Positions 8,983 through 18,271 of a stretch of 34,158 nucleotides of DNA are shown here, one piece after another. Every line of letters starts with the position of its first letter. The stretch's first letter is position 1. The notes beneath the pieces were generated by a model, which saw only the letters and a list, made by a program, of their open reading frames with translations, ran no database searches and was not told the DNA's origin. Source of the DNA: Bifidobacterium breve (GTDB lineage Bacteria; Actinomycetota; Actinomycetes; Nanopelagicales; Nanopelagicaceae); the NCBI GenBank assembly GCA_945883675.1, contig CAMCYA010000010.1:1-34158 (forward strand). The letters run 5' to 3'. A program made the translations under genes and the position numbers.

Positions 8983-9639
8983 TTACCTCTGGGGTGAGCG
9001 AGAACCGAGTATTGATGAGCCAACGCGCACATGTGTCGCTCCATAGGAAATGGCCATTTCATAGTCCCCACTCATGCCAGCCGATAGCCCTGTCGCCCCA
9101 GGAAACTCCCTCATAAAGTCAGTATGAATCTGCTGAAGTTGTTCGTAGGCAAGGGTTGGATCCATTGATAACGGAGGCACCGACATAATCCCCGACAATC
9201 TATGTTTTGGAGAGTTTTCAATTGCCCTACCTAGTTCATATAGATCCTCACTCTTTGCTCCCCCGCGATGATGGGCGCTATCGAGTGAAACCTGAATAAA
9301 AATTGAAAGCGGGTGCGGTGCAATTTTTTCTATTAGCTCAAAATGTCGATGTTCATCTAATGAATGAATAACAGATGCCCACGCAGTAATTGATTTGAGT
9401 TTGTTGCTTTGTATCTGCCCCTGAAAATGCCAGGTGGCTGGAACCGCCATTGATTTTTCAGCCCCTTCTAAATCGCGATTCTCACCGAAATCGCAAACTC
9501 CGAGTTGGCTTAAAATCTCCACATCACTTGCGGGAAAACTCTTTGTCACTACAACTAAGTCCACTGCGTGATCTGCAACGGCGGCAATCTTACTTTTCAC
9601 TTCTCTCAGATTTTCTTCTAATTCGGCTTTCCTACTCAT
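8983..9639 (-). CDS. yggS: YggS-family pyridoxal phosphate-binding homeostasis protein
   Basis: PLP-binding protein of the alanine-racemase-like barrel fold that keeps vitamin B6 and amino-acid pools balanced; it has no known enzymatic activity. The PLP lysine is Lys33 in VVVTKSFPAS. Other family features are GENRDLEG, WHFQGQIQSNK, the SMDPTLAYEQ region and SAGMSGDYEMAI near the C terminus. I use ATG 9639, giving 218 residues, because it overlaps the pgeF stop in ATGA and begins the conserved region. A longer frame from 9717 adds 26 residues lying inside pgeF and without family support. Location between ylmD/pgeF and sepF is standard. Confidence 0.93.
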   Translation of the reverse strand: MSRKAELEENLREVKSKIAAVADHAVDLVVVTKSFPASDVEILSQLGVCDFGENRDLEGAEKSMAVPATWHFQGQIQSNKLKSITAWASVIHSLDEHRHFELIEKIAPHPLSIFIQVSLDSAHHRGGAKSEDLYELGRAIENSPKHRLSGIMSVPPLSMDPTLAYEQLQQIHTDFMREFPGATGLSAGMSGDYEMAISYGATHVRVGSSILGSRSPQR

Positions 9640-10286
9640 ATTTTCACTACCCCTACAAAACGACCAGTCGGTGATTGCCTGCGATGAGAAAAATATGAAG
9701 TGTTCTCCATAGTGCACACTGTTGAAGCTTCAAAGCTCACATCTTGTGCCAACAATTCTGCGACTAACCCAGCTTGAAGATCTAAAGCTGGTGTCGAATG
9801 CCTGGTAGTGGAGTAAGAATCTGGATGGATTGCAGTTACTTCCTCCTGCAACCCAAGCGGCACTTCATAACATTTTCCACAAATGGAAGGTCCCAATACG
9901 GCATGAATCTGTTTTGCACCTAAATCTCTCATTGCCTCTATGGAATTTATAGCAACTCTGTTTACCAAGCCTGCACGTCCAACATGGACAGCGCCTACAA
10001 CTGACTCTGAAAGAAGTAAAAGTGGGATGCAGTCTGCCACCATGACCGCTAATGAAATATCAGGATTGGCCGTAATTAAAGCATCACAGGTTGGTTCAAT
10101 TTCGCTGTAATCAGTCACAACCACAACAGCGTTGCCGTGTACTTGATTCATAAATTGGGTACTTGATAACGTCGATCGATTTGCTTTGACCTTTGATGAA
10201 TCATCGCCAACATGTCCGGCGAAGTTAAGAGATTCATAACTTCCCGAACTAAAGCCACCAGTTCGATCAGTGAAAAAATAAGACAA
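9636..10286 (-). CDS. pgeF: Laccase-domain protein PgeF/YlmD (YfiH family)
   Basis: Copper/zinc-binding protein of the multicopper-polyphenol-oxidase-like family. Members act as purine nucleoside phosphorylases or peptidoglycan editing factors (E. coli PgeF prevents mis-incorporation of L-Ser by MurC). The metal ligands are visible in QVHGN, VADCIP and AVHVGRAG. It has 216 residues, slightly short. The start is TTG at 10286, preceded by AAGGA at 8 bases spacing; no better start exists between it and the ftsZ stop. A cell-wall editing role would fit the cluster, but homology alone does not settle which activity applies. Confidence 0.9.
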   Translation of the reverse strand: MSYFFTDRTGGFSSGSYESLNFAGHVGDDSSKVKANRSTLSSTQFMNQVHGNAVVVVTDYSEIEPTCDALITANPDISLAVMVADCIPLLLLSESVVGAVHVGRAGLVNRVAINSIEAMRDLGAKQIHAVLGPSICGKCYEVPLGLQEEVTAIHPDSYSTTRHSTPALDLQAGLVAELLAQDVSFEASTVCTMENTSYFSHRRQSPTGRFVGVVKI

Positions 10287-10297
10287 CGCAGAGTTCC

Positions 10298-11428
10298 TTA
10301 CTTCATGAAGTCAGGAATATCGATCTCATCCTCAGCAACCAATTCTTCAAAAGTGACACGGCGCTTTGGTAGCTCGTTATCTAAATCAAGGGCCACAGCC
10401 AATGGATCATTGGCAGAAATGGGATCTGCCACTCCGCCCAATGTTGCGGCATCAAATGATGGTGTTGAAACCTTCTTTGGTTGCCCACCTTCAAAACCTG
10501 CTGCTACAACAGTTATACGAATCTCATCACCCAGGGCATCATCGATTGTTGTTCCAAAGATGAACTTAGCATTTGGATGAACTACAGATTGAACTAATTC
10601 GCAAGCCTCGTTAACTTCAAACAAACCTAAATCCGATCCACCAGAAACAGAGAGCAATACACCCATTGCGCCATCTATTGATGCCTCTAGTAAAGGACTT
10701 GAGATTGCAAGTTCCGCCGCCCGTATTGCGCGGTTTTCGCCACGTGCAGATCCGATTCCCATTAATGCCGATCCCGCACCTGACATGACGGCCTTTACAT
10801 CTGCAAAATCCAGATTGATTAGTCCGGGCTGTGTGATGATTTCGGAAATTCCTTGAACTCCAGAGAGTAGAACTTGATCTGCGCTCTTGAATGCATCAGC
10901 TAAAGTTATTTGGCGATCAGAGATCGCAAGTAAACGATCATTCGGGATAACAATTAGCGTATCGACTTCTTCACGCAATGCTTCGATACCAACATCTGCC
11001 TGCTCTGAACGCAACTTCGCTTCAAAAGAAAACGGCCGAGTTACAACACCAATTGTTAGCGCGCCGATTTCTCGAGCAATTTTTGCAACAACCGGAGCTG
11101 CGCCTGTTCCTGTTCCGCCACCTTCACCGGCAGTTACAAAAACCATATCTGCGCCGCGAAGTATTTCTTCAATATCATCTGCGTGATCGAGTGCTGCTTC
11201 ACGTCCTTTATCGGGATCCATTCCCGCACCAAGTCCGCGAGTTGTCTTGCGACCGATATCGAGTTTTACATCAGCATCACTCATTAATAAATGTTGTGCA
11301 TCAGTGTTGATAGCAATGAACTCAACGCCTTTTAATCCAACGTCAATCATTCGATTGACTGCATTAACTCCACCACCACCAATACCAACTACTTTGATGA
11401 CAGCCAAATAATTTTGCGGTGAAGCCAC
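10298..11428 (-). CDS. ftsZ: Cell division GTPase FtsZ
   Basis: Tubulin homologue that polymerises into the Z-ring. The 376-residue protein shows [13 protein letters not shown] (residues 15-27), the GTP-binding tubulin signature GGGTGTGAA (103-111) and the T7 loop NLDFAD (205-210) that completes the active site of the next subunit. A short acidic linker leads to the C-terminal peptide DIPDFMK, suited to SepF. The start is GTG at 11428 with a strong AGGAGG ribosome-binding site. Unlike most genes in the cluster it has its own 151-base upstream region with a candidate promoter, so it can probably be expressed independently of the mur genes. Confidence 0.98.
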   Translation of the reverse strand: MASPQNYLAVIKVVGIGGGGVNAVNRMIDVGLKGVEFIAINTDAQHLLMSDADVKLDIGRKTTRGLGAGMDPDKGREAALDHADDIEEILRGADMVFVTAGEGGGTGTGAAPVVAKIAREIGALTIGVVTRPFSFEAKLRSEQADVGIEALREEVDTLIVIPNDRLLAISDRQITLADAFKSADQVLLSGVQGISEIITQPGLINLDFADVKAVMSGAGSALMGIGSARGENRAIRAAELAISSPLLEASIDGAMGVLLSVSGGSDLGLFEVNEACELVQSVVHPNAKFIFGTTIDDALGDEIRITVVAAGFEGGQPKKVSTPSFDAATLGGVADPISANDPLAVALDLDNELPKRRVTFEELVAEDEIDIPDFMK

Positions 11429-11457
11429 GTGTCTTCCTCCTTTTGAACCTTAAACCT

Positions 11458-11496
11458 CACCTTGAGAGTTATGGCTCAATGATTTTCAATAAGGTG
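11458..11496 (-). repeat. Small inverted repeat in the ftsZ 5' untranslated region
   Basis: CACCTT (11458-11463) and AAGGTG (11491-11496) are perfect inverted copies separated by 27 bases. They lie between the candidate ftsZ promoter and the ribosome-binding site. They could form a leader hairpin or mark a binding site. Six base pairs over this loop could arise by chance. Confidence 0.35.
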
Positions 11497-11517
11497 AACT
11501 TAAAGCGCGCAAGGGTG

Positions 11518-11546
11518 ATTATCAAACACCGACATGAATTGTTTAA
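11518..11546 (-). promoter_or_regulatory. Candidate ftsZ promoter
   Basis: On the minus strand, TTAAAC (11541-11546) and GATAAT (11518-11523) are separated by exactly 17 bases, a good fit to a housekeeping sigma-factor promoter. Transcription would start near 11511, giving a leader of about 80 bases. It lies in the longest gap inside the ftsQ-ftsZ part of the cluster. Confidence 0.55.
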
Positions 11547-11579
11547 CGTGTCGCAAAACAATTTAATGCAATGAAGTTT

Positions 11580-12221
11580 TTAATTAACGATCGGTGCATG
11601 TGGAGCAGAAAGATCAATTTTAGTTATCTTTTTATTTTCGGGCAGGGCAAGAATCCTTCGATATACCCTGGTTTTCAACTCATTTTCACTGTTTATTCCC
11701 CACTTAACTTCAAGGATTCGATCTCCTTGTGCCAATTGCAGGTCGAGTGAACCTGAGTTCTGCACCCTGATTAACTGCAATGTTTGGCTTAACTGTGAAT
11801 CTAGAGAGCCAAGTAGTTCAACAGCTTTTAAAGCCAAGGCTGCATTGATCGCCTGGATCTGAATAAGGTCGGAAGGGCTACCATTTTGTAGTTGAAAGCT
11901 CTTTCCCTCTGCATCAAATGCTTTTCCGTTATACAGAGCAACCGGGGTCCGCTCAAGAATTCGGATCGTTACTTTTCCGCTAATCCAATCTCGCGAAACT
12001 TCAGCTTTTTTGACCCACGCTAAATTCTCAAACTTAGTTGCAATTACTTTGGGTTGAGTTCGAGCTAATTTTTCACCTTTTATAACCCCGGGATTTACAT
12101 TTAATCGCGAACCAATGATTTCAACTGAACTAACAGTAAATAATGATGAGTATCCCAGAGCATATGTTGCCCCGACAATAACTAAAAATGGCAAGGCTAT
12201 TAATGTAAAGCGTCTTCTCAT
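11580..12221 (-). CDS. ftsQ: Cell division protein FtsQ
   Basis: Bitopic divisome protein that with FtsL/FtsB regulates septal wall synthesis. The 213-residue protein has a basic N terminus, one membrane segment (about residues 6-24), a POTRA domain (about 30-100, including VKKAEVSRDW and a VTIRILERTPVA strand) and a C-terminal beta domain. It is shorter than many actinobacterial FtsQ, mainly through a very short cytoplasmic tail. The ATG follows the murC stop directly (TAA then ATG). No ddl or murB gene lies between murC and ftsQ. Confidence 0.92.
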   Translation of the reverse strand: MRRRFTLIALPFLVIVGATYALGYSSLFTVSSVEIIGSRLNVNPGVIKGEKLARTQPKVIATKFENLAWVKKAEVSRDWISGKVTIRILERTPVALYNGKAFDAEGKSFQLQNGSPSDLIQIQAINAALALKAVELLGSLDSQLSQTLQLIRVQNSGSLDLQLAQGDRILEVKWGINSENELKTRVYRRILALPENKKITKIDLSAPHAPIVN

Positions 12222-13613
12222 TTAAGAAAATCGCCTTTGTAAGCCTTCTACAAGGATCGGTGCTAGTGAACTGACATCACCCGCGCCAAGTGTCATGATT
12301 ACATCACCGGGTTGGGCTGAAGCAACTACCGAATCAGTTACTTCCACAAAATTAGGTATGTACTCCCCTCTAACCATCGTGGAGGTTATAAGTCTGGATG
12401 TAACCCCTTCGATTGGCTTCTCACTTGCGGCGTATATCTCTAAAACAATCGCACGATCTGCTTTGTCTAGCACTTCTGAAAATCTTGCTGCAAAGGCACG
12501 AGTGCGTGAAAAACGATGCGGTTGAAATACAACTATTAATCGACCATCTGCTGCGAATCGGCGGGCGGCTTCAAGGGTTACTTGTATTTCAGTTGGGTGG
12601 TGTCCATAGTCATCAATAACTCGTATCCCGTTGACCGTTCCCTTTAACTCAAACCTTCTTCCAGTCCCCCGAAACATTCCAAGGCCCGCCAAAAGTTGTG
12701 CCGCTGGCATCGATAACTTCAATCCCGTTGCTAATACTGATGCTGCATTGAGTAAGTTATGTTGGCCAGGAACTTGAAGTTCAATTATGCCAATCATTTT
12801 TCCATGCCAGATCGCTCGCGCTTTAGAACTCATCGCCAAAAGCTCGATCTGATCTATATGCAAATCGGCAGTTTCACTTAAACCATATGAAATCTGTTCG
12901 AGTCCCGATTTAGATACTTCCATTGCAAGCCGCTTAGCTCCTGAATCATCAGCGCAATAAACAAGGAAGCCCTCTTTTTGAATCGTGCTTGCAAAATCCA
13001 CAAATGCTTTGTCCACCGCCTCTGGGGTCTCGAAGAAATCAACGTGATCGTGTTCGACATTGGTCACTATTGCCCCAAATGGTCGATACTCAATAAAGGA
13101 TCCATCTGATTCATCTGCCTCGGCCACAAATATTTCACCAGTTCCACGGTGGGCGTTCGAACCGGAGGCCGTAATGTTTCCACCAATCGCAAAAGAAGGA
13201 TCGGCCGAACAGGCTTGTAGAGCAACGGCTAACATTGATGAGGTCGTTGTTTTACCGTGTGTGCCAGCAACTGCAATACTTTTGGACTCTGACATCAAGA
13301 TTGATAACGCAGAGGCGCGAGTTATCACCTGAAGCTCCAACTCTTCAGCACGGATGCGCTCTACATTGTTCATTGAAATGGCGTTGGAATAGACGACTAA
13401 ATCTGCACCATCCACATTTTCTGAAGCATGTGAAGTTGATATTTTTGCCCCCAAGGCAACGAGGGCGGAAATTACCGATGAATCCTTTGTGTCCGAACCG
13501 GTAACTGTAATCTCATGCGTTAAAGCAATACGAGCCAATCCACTCATGCCGGCACCGCCAATGCCGATAAAGTGAATGCGTTTACCGACTAAGGCTGAAA
13601 GTGTTGGCTTCAT
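12222..13613 (-). CDS. murC: UDP-N-acetylmuramate--L-alanine ligase
   Basis: Adds L-Ala to UDP-MurNAc, the first amino-acid step of the peptidoglycan stem peptide. At 463 residues it has the standard three-domain Mur ligase layout: nucleotide-binding GIGGAGMSG (17-25), ATP-binding P-loop AGTHGKTTT (116-124), the central EADESDGSF block, and DDYGHHPTE in the C-terminal region. It overlaps the murG stop by 4 bases (ATGA) and abuts ftsQ. Confidence 0.97.
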   Translation of the reverse strand: MKPTLSALVGKRIHFIGIGGAGMSGLARIALTHEITVTGSDTKDSSVISALVALGAKISTSHASENVDGADLVVYSNAISMNNVERIRAEELELQVITRASALSILMSESKSIAVAGTHGKTTTSSMLAVALQACSADPSFAIGGNITASGSNAHRGTGEIFVAEADESDGSFIEYRPFGAIVTNVEHDHVDFFETPEAVDKAFVDFASTIQKEGFLVYCADDSGAKRLAMEVSKSGLEQISYGLSETADLHIDQIELLAMSSKARAIWHGKMIGIIELQVPGQHNLLNAASVLATGLKLSMPAAQLLAGLGMFRGTGRRFELKGTVNGIRVIDDYGHHPTEIQVTLEAARRFAADGRLIVVFQPHRFSRTRAFAARFSEVLDKADRAIVLEIYAASEKPIEGVTSRLITSTMVRGEYIPNFVEVTDSVVASAQPGDVIMTLGAGDVSSLAPILVEGLQRRFS

Positions 13614-14686
13614 TTCTTTATTGCAAACTCTGCTAGTGCGGCGATTTTTTCCGCAGCCATGAGATCTTCTCCGCTACCAGATACCGGCGATTTAGAGGAC
13701 TCAATAATGAGGTTGGCAAGGTTTTCTTTTACATACTTGGCATTAAATAGTTTTTGATCAATAACTCTTGCTCTCCCAGCGCCTACTAGGCTGGTGGCAT
13801 TAACTAACTGTTCACCATTTCCGACTGGTAGAGGCACGAAAAGAGCGTAACGGCCGAGAGCGCGAAATTCACTACAGGTGACCGCGCCACTTCGCCCAAT
13901 AATTAAATCGGCAGCCAAATACGCATCTGCCATCTGCTCTACATATGAAACTGCTTCATATCCGCCCAATGATGCTGGCAATTGATTTAGACGACCTACA
14001 GAGTGAAGAACACTGAACCCATTTTTTTGAAAGAATTCCACGCACTCTTTGATCACGGTGTTTATCGCGACCGATCCTTGCGATCCCCCCATGATAAAAA
14101 TGAATGGATCCTTAGGTGAAACGCCTAAACGTGCCTTAGCTTCGGCGCGGGCCGCTGTCCAATCTTTTTTTGCATTTTCAAATGCAGAGGCAACATCTGA
14201 TCTCAATGGAAGTCCCGCCAAAAGAGCGTTAGAGAATTTCCCCTTATCAACTGGATGAGCAACTGCTAAATGTGGAGTGAGCACGGCTCCAACTTTGTTT
14301 GCCCAGCCTGGTTTGGCATTTGCTTCGTGAATAACTATTGGAATCCCTAAACTGCGTGCTGCTAGATAAGCGGGCGCACTTACATATCCACCAAATCCAA
14401 TCAATAGCTCTGAATCAGTAAGAATCTTTCGACACGAGAATATAGATGAAAGCAGATCAAAAGGTATTTTTAGCCATGAGAAAGAAGGTCGTCTAGCAAT
14501 AGCAACTTTTGGAATTATTCTTAACTCAAAACCAGCCTCAGGAATTAGAGTTGTTTCTAGGCCTTTAGCAGTTCCAATAAACAAACATTTATCTGAAGGA
14601 TGGAGTTTTTTCCATTCACGCGCTACAGCTAGAGCAGGTTGTATGTGACCTGCCGTTCCTCCACCTGCAAAAACTACTTTAGCCAT
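13610..14686 (-). CDS. murG: Lipid II synthase MurG (UDP-GlcNAc transferase)
   Basis: Transfers GlcNAc to lipid I at the inner face of the membrane to make lipid II. The 358-residue GT-B protein shows the N-terminal glycine-rich GGGTAGH (8-14), the second motif GGSQGS in the C-terminal half and GRSGAVTCSE near the donor site. It overlaps ftsW by 13 bases and murC by 4. The conserved start MAKVVFAGGGTAG supports the ATG at 14686. Confidence 0.96.
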   Translation of the reverse strand: MAKVVFAGGGTAGHIQPALAVAREWKKLHPSDKCLFIGTAKGLETTLIPEAGFELRIIPKVAIARRPSFSWLKIPFDLLSSIFSCRKILTDSELLIGFGGYVSAPAYLAARSLGIPIVIHEANAKPGWANKVGAVLTPHLAVAHPVDKGKFSNALLAGLPLRSDVASAFENAKKDWTAARAEAKARLGVSPKDPFIFIMGGSQGSVAINTVIKECVEFFQKNGFSVLHSVGRLNQLPASLGGYEAVSYVEQMADAYLAADLIIGRSGAVTCSEFRALGRYALFVPLPVGNGEQLVNATSLVGAGRARVIDQKLFNAKYVKENLANLIIESSKSPVSGSGEDLMAAEKIAALAEFAIKK

Positions 14687-15840
14687 TTGTTGCCCGTTGC
14701 TTGTAACTCTTTATAGATCTGAGGGTCACGTCGAGCCGCACCAAGTACAAAACCAATAGCCATATATGTTGCAATTAGCGAAGAGCCGCCGTATGAAAGC
14801 AGTGGCAGAGTCACACCAACTACAGGAAGAACACTTATCGCTGATCCAATATTGAGAACTGTTTGAATCCCAATCCAGCAACCAATTCCTGATCCAACAT
14901 ATCTGACCATTGGATCCTGGGCTCGCATGGCAATCTTAAAAATAGAGAAAAGGAGAATGCTTATTAAAAATAGCGTCGCTAGAGTTCCAAATAATCCTAA
15001 CTCTTCACCAATTACCGAAAATATGAAATCAGTATGAGCTTCGGCGAGATTTCCCCATTTTTGACGAGATGCGCCTAAACCAACGCCAAAGAATCCTCCA
15101 CTAGCCAAACCTAAAAGACTATGCGCAGGCTGCCAACCATAGAGTTTGTACTGATCCTCAGCGAATGGATTTAGAAAAGCGATGAATCTTTGCACTCTAT
15201 AAGGAGATGTCAAAACTAGAATAGCCAAACTTAAAAAACCTGCGCTGAGCACAACACCGAATACCCGCAGCTTCAGTCCTGAAACCCAGAGGAGTCCTAT
15301 CAGAATAAATCCGAAGACAGATGCGCTTCCTAAATCATTTCCAGCCAAGATTAGAACCATACACAGGAAGAATGCAGGGGTAATTAAGGCTAAGACATTG
15401 GAGTGAATTCGACCAGATCGCTCGTGCTTTGCCAGTACATAGCCAGCCCATAGAATCATTAAGAATTTAGCAAATTCACTTGGTTGAATGATTACAAAAC
15501 CTAAACTTAACCAGTTTTGATTTCCACTGGTTGAATTACCAAAAACTTGAACAAATAAAAGCATTACAACTGAGATTAAAACTCCGCCACGAGCAATGGT
15601 TTTCCAATGTACAAGCGAGATTCTTGAAAGTACCCAGGCCATAGGAATTGAAAAGAGTAAAAAGACTAATTGTCGAGCAGCAATGGCATAAGTTGAACCT
15701 GTATTTCCTAAAGAATCAATCGAGGAGGCTGAAAAAACCATGATCAGGCCTAATAGACTCAGCAACAATGTACTTCCTGCCAGCATGTAATAGAGATTGA
15801 CTGGTTTAGTAAAAAGATTTTCTTTTCCTTTAGTTTGCAT
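14674..15840 (-). CDS. ftsW: Septal peptidoglycan glycosyltransferase FtsW
   Basis: SEDS-family polymerase that links lipid II into glycan strands at the septum, working with FtsI. The protein has 388 residues and about ten hydrophobic segments. The large extracellular loop carries AEAHTDFIFSVIGEELG, a SEDS hallmark, and GVTLPLLSYGGSS lies near the C terminus. It is flanked by murD (11-base overlap) and murG (13-base overlap). Assignment as FtsW rather than RodA rests mainly on its place in the division cluster beside ftsI, murG and ftsQ. Confidence 0.95.
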   Translation of the reverse strand: MQTKGKENLFTKPVNLYYMLAGSTLLLSLLGLIMVFSASSIDSLGNTGSTYAIAARQLVFLLFSIPMAWVLSRISLVHWKTIARGGVLISVVMLLFVQVFGNSTSGNQNWLSLGFVIIQPSEFAKFLMILWAGYVLAKHERSGRIHSNVLALITPAFFLCMVLILAGNDLGSASVFGFILIGLLWVSGLKLRVFGVVLSAGFLSLAILVLTSPYRVQRFIAFLNPFAEDQYKLYGWQPAHSLLGLASGGFFGVGLGASRQKWGNLAEAHTDFIFSVIGEELGLFGTLATLFLISILLFSIFKIAMRAQDPMVRYVGSGIGCWIGIQTVLNIGSAISVLPVVGVTLPLLSYGGSSLIATYMAIGFVLGAARRDPQIYKELQATGNKWLK

Positions 15841-17209
15841 GTGACACCAATTTCTTCACAGCTGCAGCAAATCGATCCCCTCGATCTGCATAAGAGACAA
15901 ACTGATCCATCGATGCGCAAGCTGGCGCTAAAACAACGCTATCTCCTGAAGTGGCAAAGCTTAATGCATGAGTTACTACCTGCTCCATTAGTGAGTTATC
16001 TGCTTGGCCCTTTACATAGCCACTTGGTGTTTCAACTTTCACCATAGGAACTTCTGGGGCAAATTTTTGTAAAGCGTTCTCAATTAAAATTGAATCTTGG
16101 CCAATTAATATCGCTGCCTTCATTCGACCTTTACAGCGTTGAACCAAATCTTCCATGTCAGCGCCTTTTGCTAAACCGCCAGCAATCCAAACAACTGATA
16201 AGTGCGAATTTAATGAGGCAATTGCAGAATGTGGATTTGTTGCCTTCGAGTCATCAACCCAGGTTATGGAATCCTTTTCTAGAATTACCTCTATCCGGTG
16301 TCTTCCTGGCCTAAAATCTTGCAATGCTTTTTGAATTACTGCATGTGGAACATTAATTGATAGAGCTAGAGCGGCTGCAGCCATAGCATTTGAGACATTG
16401 TGAGGGATTGTTGGTTTTACATCGCTAATTTCACAGATCATCTGAGCTTCCATTGGATCAGAGACAAAGCAGCGATCAACAATTAACTCTTCCACGACTC
16501 CAATTTCACCAGGTGCCGGAGTATTGAGAGAGAAAAAAACTTTACGCCCCTTCCAGGAGGCAGAACGTGTGATGACTTCTCCGTCGTCTGCATTGAGGAC
16601 GGCGATTTCACTTTTTTCAAGTAGAGACAATTTAGCTTGCGCGTACATCTCAAAACTGCCGTGCCAATCAATATGATCATGTGCAATATTTAAAATTGCC
16701 GAGCTGTGAAACTGCGCCGTCTTGGCCCAATGCAGTTGAAAGCTTGAAAGTTCTAAAACCAAATATTCGAAGGGATCTACTTGATCAACTGCCTCTATGA
16801 CCGTCTCCCCTAGGTTGCCACAGGCCTTTGCTTTTAATCCAGCCGTCTGCAAAATCTTTGCGACCATCTCCACAGCAGTTGTTTTTCCGTTGGTTCCGGT
16901 AACAGCTAACCATTTCTGATGTGGAGCTATCTCAGACTTTAGCTGCCATGCCAAATCAACTTCGTTTAATACCTCTAAATCACTATCTAACGCTTCGACC
17001 AATAAAGGATGATCTAATTTCCAACCTGGTGAGACAACTACTGCATCAAATTTTTTGAGCTCTATTCCATCGGTTTTAATGCCTGCATCAGAGTAATCAT
17101 CTGCAATAGTGACTTTGCCTCCACGCGATTTCAGCCAACGCTCAACTGAAAGCCCCGTAACACCAGCTCCTAGGATAAGGAAGTTCTTGTCAGCTATGTT
17201 GGAAGCCAT
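15830..17209 (-). CDS. murD: UDP-N-acetylmuramoylalanine--D-glutamate ligase
   Basis: Adds D-Glu to UDP-MurNAc-L-Ala. The 459-residue protein has an N-terminal Rossmann-like domain (LILGAGVTGLS), the ATP P-loop TGTNGKTT (104-111), the central LELSSFQL segment and HDHIDWHG, and a C-terminal WVDDSKATNPHS block typical of MurD. The start is 3 bases after the mraY stop, and the end overlaps ftsW by 11 bases. Confidence 0.96.
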   Translation of the reverse strand: MASNIADKNFLILGAGVTGLSVERWLKSRGGKVTIADDYSDAGIKTDGIELKKFDAVVVSPGWKLDHPLLVEALDSDLEVLNEVDLAWQLKSEIAPHQKWLAVTGTNGKTTAVEMVAKILQTAGLKAKACGNLGETVIEAVDQVDPFEYLVLELSSFQLHWAKTAQFHSSAILNIAHDHIDWHGSFEMYAQAKLSLLEKSEIAVLNADDGEVITRSASWKGRKVFFSLNTPAPGEIGVVEELIVDRCFVSDPMEAQMICEISDVKPTIPHNVSNAMAAAALALSINVPHAVIQKALQDFRPGRHRIEVILEKDSITWVDDSKATNPHSAIASLNSHLSVVWIAGGLAKGADMEDLVQRCKGRMKAAILIGQDSILIENALQKFAPEVPMVKVETPSGYVKGQADNSLMEQVVTHALSFATSGDSVVLAPACASMDQFVSYADRGDRFAAAVKKLVSHAN

Positions 17210-17212
17210 GGA

Positions 17213-18271
17213 TTATTTCGCCACCCATTGTGCATAGAAGAGTCCAAGACCAAGGGCCACGGACAAACCTGAAATAATCCAGAATCGAATAACGATCGTT
17301 ATCTCTTCCCAACCCTTTAATTCAAAGTGATGGTGTAGTGGCGCCATTCTAAAAACTCTTTTACCACCGCTAATTTTGAAATAGAAAGTTTGTATCAACA
17401 CTGACAATGTAATGATTACAAATAGACCGCCAAGTGGGATCAGAAGCAACTGAACACGCAGTGTGGCGGCAAAGGCTGCAATGGCACCACCCAATGCAAG
17501 TGATCCGGTGTCACCCATCATGATTCTTGCTGGAGCCGTATTCCACCAAAGAAAACCAGTACATGCCCCTGCAAACGCTGCAGCAAGGACTGCTAGATCA
17601 AGGGGATCTCTGACTGCATAACAGCCAGCGGTTATTTCAGAACCACAACTTTGACCAAACTGCCAGACTCCAATTAAAACAAAGGCAAGAAAAACCATAA
17701 TTGCTGCACCAATAGCTAAACCATCCAAACCATCAGTTAGATTCACACCGTTGCTTGCAGACAACACCATCAAGATAATCCAAAGAATTACAACAGTTGT
17801 TCCAAGATAAATACTTGTTTCTCGCACGCCCGATAAGTACTGTGAAATCGGAGTAAGTGAATACTCATTCATAAATTGCAGACCAAGGTAGGCAAAACCA
17901 CCCGCTGCAAGCGCCTGACCCGTTAATTTGTAACGGCCTTTGAGGCCTCTTGAGTTTTGTTTAGAAACTTTTAGCCAGTCATCAAGAAAGCCAATTACTC
18001 CCAATGCTAGAACGAGACCAATGACTAGTAACGCTGATGCTGTTACGGGAGTTAAAGTAACTAAGTGTGAGAAAAGGTAGCCAAGTATGGCTGCAAGAAT
18101 GAAAATGATTCCACCCATGGTTGGCGTCCCATGCTTTATGTGATGGGTGCTTGGACCATCATCACGAATAATCTGCCCAAATCCTTTTTTCACCAGGATA
18201 CGAATTAAAATCCGTGTTCCAAAAAGTGCAAAAACCAATCCAAACGCGCCTGATATGAGTATCTGTCTCAA
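17213..18271 (-). CDS. mraY: Phospho-MurNAc-pentapeptide transferase MraY
   Basis: Integral membrane enzyme that moves phospho-MurNAc-pentapeptide to undecaprenyl phosphate, forming lipid I. It has 352 residues and about ten membrane segments. Signature motifs are DDGPSTHHIKHGTPTMGG (37-54), the Asp pair FLDDW (96-98), NLTDGLDGLA (178-187), GDTGSLALGG and the late PLHHHFELKGW. It overlaps murF by 4 bases (ATGA). Confidence 0.97.
   Translation of the reverse strand: MRQILISGAFGLVFALFGTRILIRILVKKGFGQIIRDDGPSTHHIKHGTPTMGGIIFILAAILGYLFSHLVTLTPVTASALLVIGLVLALGVIGFLDDWLKVSKQNSRGLKGRYKLTGQALAAGGFAYLGLQFMNEYSLTPISQYLSGVRETSIYLGTTVVILWIILMVLSASNGVNLTDGLDGLAIGAAIMVFLAFVLIGVWQFGQSCGSEITAGCYAVRDPLDLAVLAAAFAGACTGFLWWNTAPARIMMGDTGSLALGGAIAAFAATLRVQLLLIPLGGLFVIITLSVLIQTFYFKISGGKRVFRMAPLHHHFELKGWEEITIVIRFWIISGLSVALGLGLFYAQWVAK

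Noticed and set aside
9640-9717. Longer YggS starting at 9717
   Set aside because: The added residues lie inside pgeF and lack family support; ATG 9639 gives an ATGA overlap.
10212-13504. Several plus-strand open frames of 60-120 codons opposite ftsZ and murC
   Set aside because: They are shadows of strongly supported minus-strand genes, with no ribosome-binding sites or recognisable domains.
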